Shown here: positions 14,664-25,084 of the stretch, piece by piece | How positions within the stretch are numbered: the first letter of the stretch is position 1 | Layout of the letters: each line of letters begins with the position of its first letter | From: Oscillospiraceae bacterium | Lineage (GTDB): Bacteria; Bacillota; Clostridia; Oscillospirales; Oscillospiraceae | Reading direction: 5' to 3' | Assembly: GCA_029012465.1 (NCBI GenBank) | Contig: JAQXMD010000022.1 | Location: 1-60,371, forward strand | Length of the DNA stretch: 60,371 nt | Notes under the pieces: generated by a model | Seen by the model: the letters and a program-made list of their open reading frames with translations, nothing else | The model's database searches: none | What the model was told of the DNA's origin: nothing | Made by a program: the position numbers and the translations under genes

Positions 14664-16076
14664 TTATGCGGCCAGCTGAGCTCCTGCGGCTGCGGGGTCA
14701 TCTACATTATCTGCGGGAGCAGGATTTGTGATCTCCTCCCAGAGGGACTTGAATGCAGCAGGGGTGCAGTTGGAGCGAATGTGGGTAGCGGCCAGTTCTT
14801 CGGTGTAGTCCGAGAGATACATGGTGTGGAATTTATAGCCCATGCCCACGGTACCGCCGGATTGAATCAGGGTCACGACTGGGTCCATGGAAAAATCGGA
14901 AACATAGGTGCCGGTTTCATCCTTGGTAATGGTCACATGGGCAAGCCCGCCCAGCATGTTGAAGTTGTCCTTCTGGCTGGAGACGAAATTACCAAGGGAA
15001 TAGAAAACAGGCATTTTGTTTCCGCCAGAACCGGTGAGCACATCCGTAGGCTCCGCAACATGGGGGTGTGAGCCGATAATCAGACCAACACCCTGATCCG
15101 CAAAGAGCTGGGCCCATTGCTTTTGCTCTTCACTGGCGTAAAGCTGGTCCTCATTGCCCATGTGCATAAAGACCACCACAATGTCGGAAAGGGCCTTTGC
15201 CTTTGTGACCTGACCAATGATCCGGTCCCGGTGTTCTTCGTCGATCTGATCGACTGTATAGTCGTTATTTGCAACATAGCCATTGAGGCCGTATGTATAG
15301 TCCAGAAGGGCGATTTTGATTCCGTTTTTCTCAATCACAGCAATCTCATCCGCATCCTCCTGGGATTCATGAATGCCCAGCATGGTGACCTCGGGATGCT
15401 TTTTCCATGCAGCCACGGTGTCATCAATGCCTGTCTGTCCCTTGTCCAAGGCGTGGTTGGAGGCGTGACAGACCACGTCAAACCCTACCTCTGCAAGAGA
15501 ATCCGCCATTTCCGCTGGGGTGCCGAAGGCGGGATAGTTGGTATATTCAGCGGGATCGGTGACAAAGATGGTCTCCTGCTGAATGCAGGCAATGTCAGCG
15601 CTTTGAATATCCTCCTGCAAATAGCTGTAAATCTCGGTGAAGTCATAGGAGCCATCTGGCTGCTGACCGTATTCAATGAGAGTACTGTGAATCAGATTGT
15701 CTCCCACTGCAAGCATGGTGACAGTCTTGGCAGGCTCCGGGGTTGCCGCAGGTGCCGCGGCAGTTTCGGCTTCGGAAACAGCCGATACAGCGGAGGACTG
15801 AGCTGCGGCGGAATCAGTCGAATCGCTGTCCTTGTCCCGGAAGGGAAGGGAAATCAGGTGTATCAGCAGGAACATGATGAGCGTAAAGACAACACCCATG
15901 GTGAAAAAGAAGCCAGCCTGCATCATATGAAACCGACGCCTGCGCTGTTCCCGGGTCAGAGGCTTCCGGGCGGGCTTCTTTTTGGAAGGGACACCGTGCT
16001 TTACGGCTTTTTTCGGAGAAGCCTGCGGGGCTGGGTTATCAGATGGTGTTGGAGTCTGGTTTTGCAAATCGTTCAT
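14664..16076 (-). CDS. CapA-like metallophosphatase-fold protein, membrane-anchored
   Basis: This 470-residue protein has a basic, proline-rich cytoplasmic N-terminus (PSKKKPARKPLTREQRRRR), one membrane helix at about 52-75, a low-complexity Ala/Ser/Glu linker, and an extracellular PGA_cap domain. Domain motifs are LAVGDNLIHSTL, CHASNHALDKGQTGI, FMHMGNEDQ and GSHPHVAEP, with the His/Asp/Asn metal ligands of calcineurin-like folds. CapA proteins take part in poly-gamma-glutamate or wall-polymer export, but no capB/capC is nearby, so the true role is open. AGGAGG lies eight bases before the ATG. Confidence 0.85.
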   Translation of the reverse strand: MNDLQNQTPTPSDNPAPQASPKKAVKHGVPSKKKPARKPLTREQRRRRFHMMQAGFFFTMGVVFTLIMFLLIHLISLPFRDKDSDSTDSAAAQSSAVSAVSEAETAAAPAATPEPAKTVTMLAVGDNLIHSTLIEYGQQPDGSYDFTEIYSYLQEDIQSADIACIQQETIFVTDPAEYTNYPAFGTPAEMADSLAEVGFDVVCHASNHALDKGQTGIDDTVAAWKKHPEVTMLGIHESQEDADEIAVIEKNGIKIALLDYTYGLNGYVANNDYTVDQIDEEHRDRIIGQVTKAKALSDIVVVFMHMGNEDQLYASEEQKQWAQLFADQGVGLIIGSHPHVAEPTDVLTGSGGNKMPVFYSLGNFVSSQKDNFNMLGGLAHVTITKDETGTYVSDFSMDPVVTLIQSGGTVGMGYKFHTMYLSDYTEELAATHIRSNCTPAAFKSLWEEITNPAPADNVDDPAAAGAQLAA

Positions 16077-16102
16077 ATGATCGACCTCCTGTGCATGATA
16101 CT

Positions 16103-16131
16103 ATCATACACCAAAAGGAGCCAATTCACAA
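16103..16131 (-). promoter_or_regulatory. promoter of the CapA-like gene
   Basis: On the minus strand TTGTGA (16126-16131), 17 bases, TATGAT (16103-16108). Confidence 0.55.
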
Positions 16132-16143
16132 GAAAATATTGCA

Positions 16144-16176
16144 AAAATCAGGTGCTGTCCTGGACGACAGCACCTG
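16144..16176 (-). terminator. terminator of the DUF378 gene
   Basis: CAGGTGCTGTC (16149-16159) pairs exactly with 16166-16176, followed leftward by ATTTTTG. Confidence 0.88.
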
Positions 16177-16180
16177 ACTC

Positions 16181-16408
16181 TTAGCCAACCTGATGGTCGA
16201 TTTCTTCGTTGCCGTTTCCAAAGGGATGATCCTTGAACAGCAGGGAAATGCACCAAATGCCGCAAAGCCCGATGATGGTATAGATGATCCGGCTCAGCAG
16301 CGCGCCCTGTCCGCCGAAGATCCACGCAACAAGGTCAAATTGAAAAATGCCCACCAGCGCCCAGTTTAGCGCGCCGATGATGGTCAGTACCAGTGCAGTA
16401 ATATCCAT
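16181..16408 (-). CDS. DUF378 family small membrane protein
   Basis: This 75-residue protein has two membrane helices separated by a short loop and reads MDITALVLTIIGALNWALVG, the hallmark of DUF378 (YuzA-like). Its function is not known. AGGAGG lies seven bases before the ATG at 16408. It sits between two terminators just downstream of the ATP synthase operon, so it is its own unit or lives on read-through. Confidence 0.82.
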   Translation of the reverse strand: MDITALVLTIIGALNWALVGIFQFDLVAWIFGGQGALLSRIIYTIIGLCGIWCISLLFKDHPFGNGNEEIDHQVG

Positions 16409-16432
16409 GATTGGTCCTCCTGAAATAGAAAT

Positions 16433-16462
16433 GGTTCCGTTCACTGCTATTATGAACGGAAC
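16433..16462 (-). terminator. terminator of the ATP synthase operon
   Basis: GGTTCCGTTCA (16433-16443) pairs exactly with 16452-16462, then ATTTCTATTTC leftward; 35 bases past the atpC stop. Confidence 0.75.
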
Positions 16463-16497
16463 CAATGAAAAATATACAATTCTTTCTGTCCAATGGG

Positions 16498-16905
16498 TCA
16501 GTGACCATATTTTCCGGCCACGCGAAGCCGTGCCAGCGCTCGGGCCAGCGCGGCTTCCGCATGGGCAACACCCAGAGCGTCCTTTCTGGCGCGAAGCTTT
16601 TCACGGGCACGCTTTTCTGCGGCCTCTGCACGAATCCGGTCAATTTCATCTGCCCGCTCGGCGAAATCCACCATAACGTAAACTTCACTTTCAGAGACTT
16701 CAATAAATCCATCTCCCACCGCCAGAACGGTGGTTTCTCCGTTTACGGTATATCGAAGCTCACCGGCGGTGATAGCAACAACCACAGGCTCGTGATTGGC
16801 CAGCACGCCGAACTCACCATCCATGGCCGGAATGGTCAGAGATTCACAGGGGCCCACATAGGACTGCTTATCGATGGCGTAGATTTCAAGAGGAAATGTT
16901 TTCAT
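16498..16905 (-). CDS. atpC: F1 ATP synthase epsilon subunit
   Basis: This 135-residue subunit has the N-terminal beta-sandwich (MDGEFGVLANHEPVVVAITAGE) and a C-terminal helical hairpin rich in Arg/Glu/Ala that can brake rotation. It binds gamma at the base of F1. It follows atpD by three bases and is the last gene of the operon. Length and motifs are normal. Confidence 0.95.
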   Translation of the reverse strand: MKTFPLEIYAIDKQSYVGPCESLTIPAMDGEFGVLANHEPVVVAITAGELRYTVNGETTVLAVGDGFIEVSESEVYVMVDFAERADEIDRIRAEAAEKRAREKLRARKDALGVAHAEAALARALARLRVAGKYGH

Positions 16906-16908
16906 ATC

Positions 16909-18321
<1,413 letters not shown>

Positions 18322-18325
18322 CTAA

Positions 18326-19210
18326 TTATTCCTGCGCGTTGGCACCGGCGACAACTTCTGTAAGCTCTGTTGTGATCGCGGCCTGACGTACACGGTTGTA
18401 TTGCAGAGATAGCTTTCTGACGATTTCCTCGGCATTGTCCGTAGCGTTCTGCATGGCAGTCATACGGGCATTCTGCTCGGCGGCAAAGGCCTCGACCATG
18501 GCGCCGTAGAGAATTCCCTTAACAAAGTTGGGTGCCACCTTGTCCAGTACAGCCGTTGCAGAGGGAGCAAACTCCGTGCTGTATCCCCGGAGATCATCCG
18601 CCGGGGTTACGGGGAACATATGTTGCGTCAGCGGCAGCAGCTGAATGATCTCTGCCTGAGAATTGAGGGAGTTAATCATCCTTGTATACACAATATGCAC
18701 CTTGTCAAGATTTCCGCTGAGATATTCGCCAATCACATACTCGGCAATTCTGCGGGCAAGCCAAATCTCCGGGTCAGCGGCACTGTAGCAATGCTCCTGA
18801 TCGATTTCTCCAAGCTGAGGACGCTTGGAAAAATACTTCCTCCCGGTATAACCGATGAAGAACAGCCTGTTATGCCTGGTCTTTTTGAGCGCTTCCTCAG
18901 CAAGCCGGTTCACGTTCAGGTTGTAGGAACCGGCAAGTCCCTTGTCGGAGGTGATGATGATATAGCCATTCCGAACCTCATCCGGCGGAATTTCACGGTC
19001 GGTGGCAAAATACCGCTGTTTTCCCTCGTCTGTGTGATTCAAAATGTCGATCATGACATACTGGAGCTTGTTGAAATAGGGCTCTGTTTGCTGAAGCCGC
19101 ACTCTGGCCCGTTTGAGTCTGGAGGACGCCATCAGATACATGGCGTTGGTGATCTTCATGGTTTTCTGAATGCTGGTGATCCGGGAGCGGATTTCTCTCA
19201 TACTGTCCAT
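18326..19210 (-). CDS. atpG: F1 ATP synthase gamma subunit
   Basis: This 294-residue rotor shaft opens MREIRSRITSIQKTMKITNAM after MDS and ends LQYNRVRQAAITTELTEVVAGA, the two long helices of the coiled-coil axle. The central Rossmann-like domain contains YIIITSDKGLAGSYNLNVNR. It starts four bases after the delta-alpha gene and precedes atpD. Length is normal. Confidence 0.96.
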   Translation of the reverse strand: MDSMREIRSRITSIQKTMKITNAMYLMASSRLKRARVRLQQTEPYFNKLQYVMIDILNHTDEGKQRYFATDREIPPDEVRNGYIIITSDKGLAGSYNLNVNRLAEEALKKTRHNRLFFIGYTGRKYFSKRPQLGEIDQEHCYSAADPEIWLARRIAEYVIGEYLSGNLDKVHIVYTRMINSLNSQAEIIQLLPLTQHMFPVTPADDLRGYSTEFAPSATAVLDKVAPNFVKGILYGAMVEAFAAEQNARMTAMQNATDNAEEIVRKLSLQYNRVRQAAITTELTEVVAGANAQE

Positions 19211-19214
19211 GAAA

Positions 19215-21218
19215 TCACCTGCTCTTAAAGGCCTTGACGGCGCTCAGAATCCGGTCCTTCAGGGAATCTGTCATGACTCGGGTCACTTCGATTTCCCGAA
19301 TGATATCGGAATGATTGGCCTCCATATAGTCAATAAGGTCGTCCTTAAACTGCTGCATTCTGCCGGATGGAATGTCCACAAGCATCCGGTTGGATGCGGC
19401 GCAGAGCAGAATGACCTGTTTGTGAAGGCTCATGGAATGATACAGGGGCTGCTTGAGCAGCTCGTATAGGCTTCTGCCATAGCTCAGCATATCCTTCGTG
19501 GCGTCATCCAGATCGGAAGAAAACTGAGTAAATGCCTCCATCTCACGATACAGTGCAAGATCGATGCGCAGAGTGCCGGAAACGCTCTTCATGATCTTTG
19601 TCTGAGCCTTGCCGCCCACACGGGATACAGAGATACCCACGTTTACAGCGGGACGCTGACCGGCGTGGAACAGCTCCGATTCCAGGAAAATCTGACCGTC
19701 GGTAATGGAAATGACGTTGGTGGGGATATAGGCGGAAACATCGCCGGCCTGGGTTTCGATGATGGGCAGTGCGGTCATGGAACCGCCGCCATGCTCCTCA
19801 TTCCGGCGGCAGGCCCGCTCCAGAAGTCTCGAGTGGAGATAGAAAACATCGCCGGGATATGCCTCACGTCCGGGGGGGCGGTGGAGCAGCAGGGAGATGG
19901 CACGATAGGCCTGTGCGTGCTTACTGAGATCATCATATACGATCAGCACGTCACGGCCCTCATCCATAAAGTGCTCGCCGATGGCAGCACCGGTATAGGG
20001 GGCGATGTACTGCATGGGGGCGGGATCGGCTGCGGTAGCCGACACAACAATGGTGTAATCCATGGCGCCGTGCTTCTTCAGGGTGCCCACGATCTGGGCA
20101 ATAGAGGAGGACTTCTGACCGATCGCCACATAGATGCAGACCATATTCTGATCCTTCTGGTTCAGAATTGTATCCACTGCAAGCGCGGTCTTTCCGGTCT
20201 GGCGGTCGCCGATAATCAGCTCACGCTGGCCCCGCCCAATGGGGAACATGGAGTCAATGGCAAGGATGCCGGTCTGAAGGGGCACATTGACCTCCTTCCG
20301 GCTGATGACGCCGGGGGCGATTCTCTCAACAGGACGATAATCATCCGCGTTAATGGGGCCCAGACCATCGATGGGTTCTCCAAGGGCATTGAGCACACGG
20401 CCCAGCATATCGTCGGAGGTACCCACGCCGGCGCTCTTGCCGGAGCGCGCCACCCGGGAACCCTCCCGCACATCGGTGTCAGAACCGAAGAGAATACAGT
20501 CAAGAGAATTCTCGCGGACGTTTTGAATGATGCCCTTCACACCGGACTCAAAGACCACGATTTCGCCATAGGCGGCGTGATCGATGCCGTCGATGGTGGC
20601 GATTCCGTCGCCGACGGTAATGACAGCGCCAACCTCCTGATGGGTGGCCTCCAGTTCAAAGTCCTCGATTTGCGCTTTGAGAATGGCAAGGACATTTTGC
20701 TCGGCAGTATCCAAATCCACTCTGGACAGCTGCTTTTTCAGCTGATCCATACGGCCCTGGGTACTCCAGTCGTATTCCTGACGGCCAACGGTCAGCTTAA
20801 AGCCGCCGATGAGGGATTTGTCCTCCTGCATCTCAATGTGAAATTCCTCGCCCGGATAATTGTCTGCAATGAAATGCTTGATTCCAAAAAGCTGATCCTC
20901 GGTGGGAGGTGTCACATAGCGAAGGGTAACCTGCAGCTTGTGCTCCTGGGCACGGCGGAGGCTTCCGTACAATTCTACGATTTTGTCATACAGCCGGGTA
21001 TCGCCGTTATCACAGAGAATCTTTAAAAATCTGCGAATGCCGCTGGGGTAAGTGCGGTCAATCAGTTCGTGCTTTTTTTCAAGAGATACCGTGGGATCAT
21101 CCAGCTGATCCACCAGTACGGGCATGTGGCGGTTCAGCTCCTGAACGGCCTTGATCTCTTCCAAGGCGGCATGATGCTCAAGCAGCTCCTGCGCATATTC
21201 AAGTGTTGCTTTGGTCAT
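19215..21218 (-). CDS. atpHA: F1 ATP synthase delta-alpha fusion
   Basis: One uninterrupted 667-residue frame carries delta (OSCP; residues 1 to about 165, e.g. [19 protein letters not shown] and [13 protein letters not shown]) and alpha (from about 175; [25 protein letters not shown]-loop GDRQTGKT at 337-344, [18 protein letters not shown]). The junction is a roughly ten-residue linker [10 protein letters not shown] at about 20690-20725. Normally these are separate genes with one delta and three alpha per complex. Met157 (GRMDQL) has only a weak AGGG upstream, so internal initiation of free alpha is possible but not obvious. The start overlaps atpF by 20 bases. All catalytic and structural motifs look intact. 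Confidence 0.93.
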   Translation of the reverse strand: MTKATLEYAQELLEHHAALEEIKAVQELNRHMPVLVDQLDDPTVSLEKKHELIDRTYPSGIRRFLKILCDNGDTRLYDKIVELYGSLRRAQEHKLQVTLRYVTPPTEDQLFGIKHFIADNYPGEEFHIEMQEDKSLIGGFKLTVGRQEYDWSTQGRMDQLKKQLSRVDLDTAEQNVLAILKAQIEDFELEATHQEVGAVITVGDGIATIDGIDHAAYGEIVVFESGVKGIIQNVRENSLDCILFGSDTDVREGSRVARSGKSAGVGTSDDMLGRVLNALGEPIDGLGPINADDYRPVERIAPGVISRKEVNVPLQTGILAIDSMFPIGRGQRELIIGDRQTGKTALAVDTILNQKDQNMVCIYVAIGQKSSSIAQIVGTLKKHGAMDYTIVVSATAADPAPMQYIAPYTGAAIGEHFMDEGRDVLIVYDDLSKHAQAYRAISLLLHRPPGREAYPGDVFYLHSRLLERACRRNEEHGGGSMTALPIIETQAGDVSAYIPTNVISITDGQIFLESELFHAGQRPAVNVGISVSRVGGKAQTKIMKSVSGTLRIDLALYREMEAFTQFSSDLDDATKDMLSYGRSLYELLKQPLYHSMSLHKQVILLCAASNRMLVDIPSGRMQQFKDDLIDYMEANHSDIIREIEVTRVMTDSLKDRILSAVKAFKSR

Positions 21219-21693
21219 TTGCTTCGCCTGCTTTCTCTATGAACTGGTCGTACAGTGCGCTGTCAGACGCTGGGCTGACACCTACCACCCGCGCAGTTGC
21301 TTCAAGAACAAGGCTGCGGATTTCTCCCTGAGCTTCCTTCAGGATTTTTTGCTTCTGACGCTCGGCTTCGGTTTCTGCTTTCTTTATAATGTTCTTTGCG
21401 TCGTTGTTGGCATTGGAGATGATCTCGTTGTAGACTTCCATAGCCTTCTGAGAGGATTCATCCATGGCCTGCTTTTTCTCAGCCTCCAGATTCTTTCTGA
21501 ATTCCTGCTGCTGGGCGACCATGGCATCGGCTTCAGCCTTTGCGGCGTCCGCGTCGGAAAGCTGTTTGTCCACAAGGGCCTGACGTTCATCCAGAATTCT
21601 GTGTACGGGCTTTAAAAGGAACAGTTTGACCAGCAAGCAAAGAACCAGAATATTGATGACTGTCCATAACAGATCAATATCGACAGATAACAT
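21199..21693 (-). CDS. atpF: F0 ATP synthase subunit b
   Basis: This 164-residue stalk subunit has one N-terminal membrane helix ([20 protein letters not shown]) followed by a long charged coiled coil and a C-terminal part that contacts delta. It overlaps the delta-alpha gene start by 20 bases, so the two are translationally coupled. It starts 41 bases after atpE. Length is normal. Confidence 0.93.
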   Translation of the reverse strand: MLSVDIDLLWTVINILVLCLLVKLFLLKPVHRILDERQALVDKQLSDADAAKAEADAMVAQQQEFRKNLEAEKKQAMDESSQKAMEVYNEIISNANNDAKNIIKKAETEAERQKQKILKEAQGEIRSLVLEATARVVGVSPASDSALYDQFIEKAGEANDQSNT

Positions 21694-21734
21694 ACTACAC
21701 CTGCTTTCTGATAATTTGATTCGGTACGGACGGC

Positions 21735-21953
21735 TTACAGGATCAGCAGCAGAAGGGCGATAACAAAACCGTAAATTGCGGTTGCCTCTGCCAGCGCACA
21801 GCCAAGGATCAGAATACTCTGGATTTTTCCGCTGGCTTCGGGCTGACGGGCAACAGCGTCAACAGCGTGTGCTGTAGCAATACCAATACTGACACCAGCA
21901 CCCATACCACAGAGAACTGCGATGGCTGCACCGATAGCAACTAATGTACTCAT
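21735..21953 (-). CDS. atpE: F0 ATP synthase subunit c
   Basis: This 72-residue ring subunit has two helices, the ARQPEA loop (36-40) and the ion-binding Glu56 in LAEATAIYG. Compared with sodium-type rings, the first-helix Gln is Ile and the Ser after the Glu is Ala, so proton coupling is more likely; this is inference from alignment by eye. The ATG at 21953 has AAGGAGA seven bases upstream; longer upstream frames lack support. Confidence 0.95.
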   Translation of the reverse strand: MSTLVAIGAAIAVLCGMGAGVSIGIATAHAVDAVARQPEASGKIQSILILGCALAEATAIYGFVIALLLLIL

Positions 21954-21988
21954 AATGATTTCTCCTTTGTTTAATGAAATAATGCAAA

Positions 21989-22678
21989 TTACTCGATGGC
22001 TTCCTTGATATACATGCCTGCCAGGAATACAAAGACGTATGCCTGAAGGAATCCGTCGAAGAAATCGAAATACAGGCTGAAAATCGAGGGGAGGAATACC
22101 GGCACAACGGCTTCCAGCAGCTTCATAATGACAAATGCGCCGAGAACGTTTCCGAACAGTCGCATACACAGGGACAGGGGACGGGTAAACAGGTCCAGAA
22201 TACTCACCAGTCCTGCAATGCCGGTAAAGGATTTGAGCCAGCCCTTAACGCCCTTGGCCCGGATTCCGGCTGCCTGTACCAGTACGATGGTCATAATAGC
22301 CATGGCAGCGGTGACATTCAGAGATTTCGTAGGGGGCTTGAATCCAAAGACACCTGCAATGTTTGCAAATCCGAGATAGACAAGGACGGTAATCAGATAG
22401 GGGACATACCGATGCCCATGTTCACCCACAAGACCACCAACCAGAGATTCCAGCTTTATGACGATCCATTCCACGGCAGCCTGTCGCCGGCTGATATTGG
22501 ATACCTTCAGATTGCGGGTCAAAAGAAGGGATACCAGCACAATGACCGCCATGATGATCCATGTCACCACACAGGATTCATCAAACTTGATCGCTCCGAT
22601 GAGGGGCAGCCGGATGGGCAGCTCAAACACCGTTTCACAGTTCATCTCTTCCGCAAAGATTTCGGAAAGATTACTCAC
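21989..22678 (-). CDS. atpB: F0 ATP synthase subunit a
   Basis: This 229-residue membrane subunit has five to six helices and the essential stator Arg173 in RPLSLCMRLFGNVLGAF, which faces the c-ring Glu. The start is a GTG at 22678 with AAAGGAAG nine bases upstream. It is the second gene of the operon, 64 bases after the I-like gene. Confidence 0.94.
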   Translation of the reverse strand: MSNLSEIFAEEMNCETVFELPIRLPLIGAIKFDESCVVTWIIMAVIVLVSLLLTRNLKVSNISRRQAAVEWIVIKLESLVGGLVGEHGHRYVPYLITVLVYLGFANIAGVFGFKPPTKSLNVTAAMAIMTIVLVQAAGIRAKGVKGWLKSFTGIAGLVSILDLFTRPLSLCMRLFGNVLGAFVIMKLLEAVVPVFLPSIFSLYFDFFDGFLQAYVFVFLAGMYIKEAIE

Positions 22679-22742
22679 AAACTCTCACTTCCTTTCGCCC
22701 TGCTATTTTACAGAGTGTTTCAAATAAATGCATTCCCGGGGA

Positions 22743-23051
22743 TCAATCAGAAATTTCCTTCCGCGGCTCCTGGGGGATCTGTGCAGCCTTTGCACGATCG
22801 GTTACGCTGCGGAAATAGAACAGCGCCACCAGAAGGGCCATCAGGAATCCGAGAATGCTCAGACCAATGAGAACGCCGATGGCAAGCGCTTTCCGGGCGG
22901 TCTTGACCCATATGACCGCACCCAAAAGAATGCCCAGCGCGTTTCCGCTGCAAAAGATAAACACCACAACCAGAACAAGAAGCATCCTGCTTTTGGGGTT
23001 TACCGCAGTGGAAGAATTGCAGTGGGAAGAGCCTGCGTTTTCATCTCTCAT
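22743..23051 (-). CDS. small membrane protein at head of ATP synthase operon (AtpI-like position)
   Basis: This 102-residue protein has a polar N-terminus (MRDENAGSSHCNSST) and two or three hydrophobic helices between residues 23 and 87, then a charged tail. The position ahead of atpB is where AtpI, a c-ring assembly helper, or the AtpZ protein is usually found, but the sequence is not clearly either. GGAGA lies seven to eight bases before the ATG. Confidence 0.7.
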   Translation of the reverse strand: MRDENAGSSHCNSSTAVNPKSRMLLVLVVVFIFCSGNALGILLGAVIWVKTARKALAIGVLIGLSILGFLMALLVALFYFRSVTDRAKAAQIPQEPRKEISD

Positions 23052-23101
23052 GGCATCATCTCCGTATGCAAAGGGACAGAAAATCCCTGATATAATTTTG
23101 T

Positions 23102-23130
23102 ATTATAGTTCTTTCAAAATCGTTTTTCAA
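23102..23130 (-). promoter_or_regulatory. promoter of the ATP synthase operon
   Basis: On the minus strand TTGAAA (23125-23130), 17 bases, TATAAT (23102-23107), 51 bases before the first gene. In the remaining 23131-23310 stretch I see no gene or site I can support. Confidence 0.75.
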
Positions 23131-23314
23131 TCACCTGCCGGGAAAATTACACAAAAAACTGCCGGGAATACAGCATATAAAACAAATCGAACAGTATCAA
23201 ACATGGGGGAGCACATCCCGACACGCCCATCATGATTTCTTCACATTTCTGAAACACTCCCACGGGCAGAATAATATCATCCATTTGAACAGAAAAAAGA
23301 AGATGAAAAATCAC

Positions 23315-23343
23315 TTCCCAAATGGGATATTGTCCTGTATAAT
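23315..23343 (+). promoter_or_regulatory. promoter of the Lrp-aminotransferase operon
   Basis: TTCCCA (23315-23320), 17 bases, TATAAT (23338-23343) preceded by TG. The -35 is weak; the -10 is perfect. Confidence 0.5.
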
Positions 23344-23401
23344 ATCCTTTACTGACAATTTTCCGCCTTTTGGCGAATAAAAAATATGGAGGCATTCTAT
23401 T

Positions 23402-23893
23402 ATGGACCAGCGTTCAAAAAAGCTCCTGAGCTTACTGGAGAATGACTGCACCCTGAATCATGCGCAGCTTGCCGCACTTCTCAATACCACCACAGAAGAT
23501 GTGACCGCGATGATCGGCTCCCTTGAAAAGCAGGGCGTTATTCTCGGCTATAAGGCTGTAGTGAACTGGGAAAAGACCGACCTTGAGACTGTGGAGGCGC
23601 TCATCGAGGTGAAAATCACCCCACAGCGGGACAAGGGCTTTGACCGGATCTCCGAGCGGATCTGCCAGTATGAAGAGGTGGAGAGCTGCTATCTCATGTC
23701 CGGCGGCTATGACCTGACCGTTATCATTACCGGCAAAACTCTCCGAGAGGTGGCCCTGTTCGTGGCACAGAAGCTCTCTACCATCGAGGGCGTTACCAGC
23801 ACCGCGACCCACTTCATTCTGAAGAAGTATAAGCAGCAGAATGTATTCTTTGCGCCCAAGGAGGAGCAGAAGGAAAGGCTGATTTTCGTATGA
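23402..23893 (+). CDS. Lrp/AsnC-family transcriptional regulator
   Basis: This 163-residue regulator has an N-terminal helix-turn-helix (LNHAQLAALLNTTTEDVTAMI) and the C-terminal AsnC ligand domain (VESCYLMSGGYDLTVIITG). Such proteins sense amino acids as octamers. GGAGG lies nine bases before the ATG. Its last four bases overlap the start of the aminotransferase gene, so the two are coupled, and the regulator likely responds to the aminotransferase's amino acid. Confidence 0.9.
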   Translation: MDQRSKKLLSLLENDCTLNHAQLAALLNTTTEDVTAMIGSLEKQGVILGYKAVVNWEKTDLETVEALIEVKITPQRDKGFDRISERICQYEEVESCYLMSGGYDLTVIITGKTLREVALFVAQKLSTIEGVTSTATHFILKKYKQQNVFFAPKEEQKERLIFV

Positions 23894-25059
23894 TCGACTA
23901 TAATTCTGTTATCTCCAAACGCGTTCAGAGCATTCAGCCCTCCGGCATCCGTAAGTTTTTTGATATTTTGGAAAACATGACTGACGCCATTTCCCTTGGT
24001 GTCGGCGAGCCGGATTTTCCCACGCCCTGGCATATTCGGGACGCGGGCATCTACTCTCTGGAAAAGGGCTTTACCAAGTATACATCCAATGCGGGCATGG
24101 CCGATCTTCGCCGGGAAATCTGCAACTATTTAGACCGCCGGTTTGATCTGCACTACGATCCGGATACCCAGGTCCTTGTGACCGTTGGCGGCAGTGAGGG
24201 CATTGACTGCGCCATCCGGTGCATCACCGATCCCGGAGACGAGGTGCTGATTCCCGAGCCCAGCTTTGTGTGCTACGGCCCCATGGTATCCCTGGCATCC
24301 GGCGTGCCGGTGGCCATTCCCCTGGTGGCGGATAATGAGTTCCGGGTCAGCCCGGAGCAGCTTCTCAGTGTTGTAACAGACAAGACCAAAGCCATTGTGC
24401 TGCCCTATCCCTCCAACCCCACCGGCGGCATTATGCAGCGGGAGGATCTGGAGGCCATTGCGCCCATTTTGAAGGAGCGGGGCATCATCGTTATATCTGA
24501 CGAGATATATGCAGAGCTGACCTATGAGGGAAAGCACGTTTCCATGGCAAACCTTCCCGGCATGTATGAGCAGACCCTTGTGGTCAATGGTATGAGCAAG
24601 AGCTACTCCATGACCGGCTGGCGTCTGGGCTATGTCTGCGGCCCTGCACCGCTGATTCGGCAGATGACCAAAATCCACCAGTACGCCATTATGTCCGCAC
24701 CTACCACCAGCCAGCATGCGGCTGTGGAGGCCCTCCGCAACGGCGATGAGGACATCGAGCGTATGAAGGAGGAATACGATGGCCGCCGCCGGTTCCTTGT
24801 CAATGGCCTGAGAGAGCTGGGCCTTGACTGCTTTGAACCAAGAGGCGCCTTCTATGTGTTCCCCTGCATCCGTTCAACGGGCCTGAGCTCCGAGGAGTTC
24901 TGTGAACGTCTGCTGGTGGAGCAGAAGGTTGCCTGTATTGCGGGCAATGCCTTTGGTCAGAGCGGTGAGGGCTTTGTGCGTATGTGCTATGCAGCCAGTA
25001 TGCACGATCTTCAGGAGGCTCTCCGCCGGATCGGATTGTTCCTGGACAGCCTGAAGTAA
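23890..25059 (+). CDS. class I aminotransferase (aspartate/aromatic type)
   Basis: This 389-residue PLP enzyme has Lys237 in SKSYSMTGWRLGY, YPSNPTGG, and ISDEIYAELTY. It opens ISKRVQSIQPSGIRKFFDI, typical of the PatA/AspC-like branch that moves amino groups between aspartate, aromatic or branched amino acids and 2-oxoacids. It is translationally coupled to the Lrp regulator (ATGA overlap). Specificity cannot be set from sequence alone. Confidence 0.9.
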   Translation: MIDYNSVISKRVQSIQPSGIRKFFDILENMTDAISLGVGEPDFPTPWHIRDAGIYSLEKGFTKYTSNAGMADLRREICNYLDRRFDLHYDPDTQVLVTVGGSEGIDCAIRCITDPGDEVLIPEPSFVCYGPMVSLASGVPVAIPLVADNEFRVSPEQLLSVVTDKTKAIVLPYPSNPTGGIMQREDLEAIAPILKERGIIVISDEIYAELTYEGKHVSMANLPGMYEQTLVVNGMSKSYSMTGWRLGYVCGPAPLIRQMTKIHQYAIMSAPTTSQHAAVEALRNGDEDIERMKEEYDGRRRFLVNGLRELGLDCFEPRGAFYVFPCIRSTGLSSEEFCERLLVEQKVACIAGNAFGQSGEGFVRMCYAASMHDLQEALRRIGLFLDSLK

Positions 25060-25084
25060 ACTGTTCCTTTGGAGGTACAATTCA

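Noticed and set aside
23147..23395. 82-codon minus-strand frame in the ATP synthase-Lrp intergenic region
   Set aside because: No ribosome site, and it covers promoter sequence for both neighbours; translation has no recognisable features.
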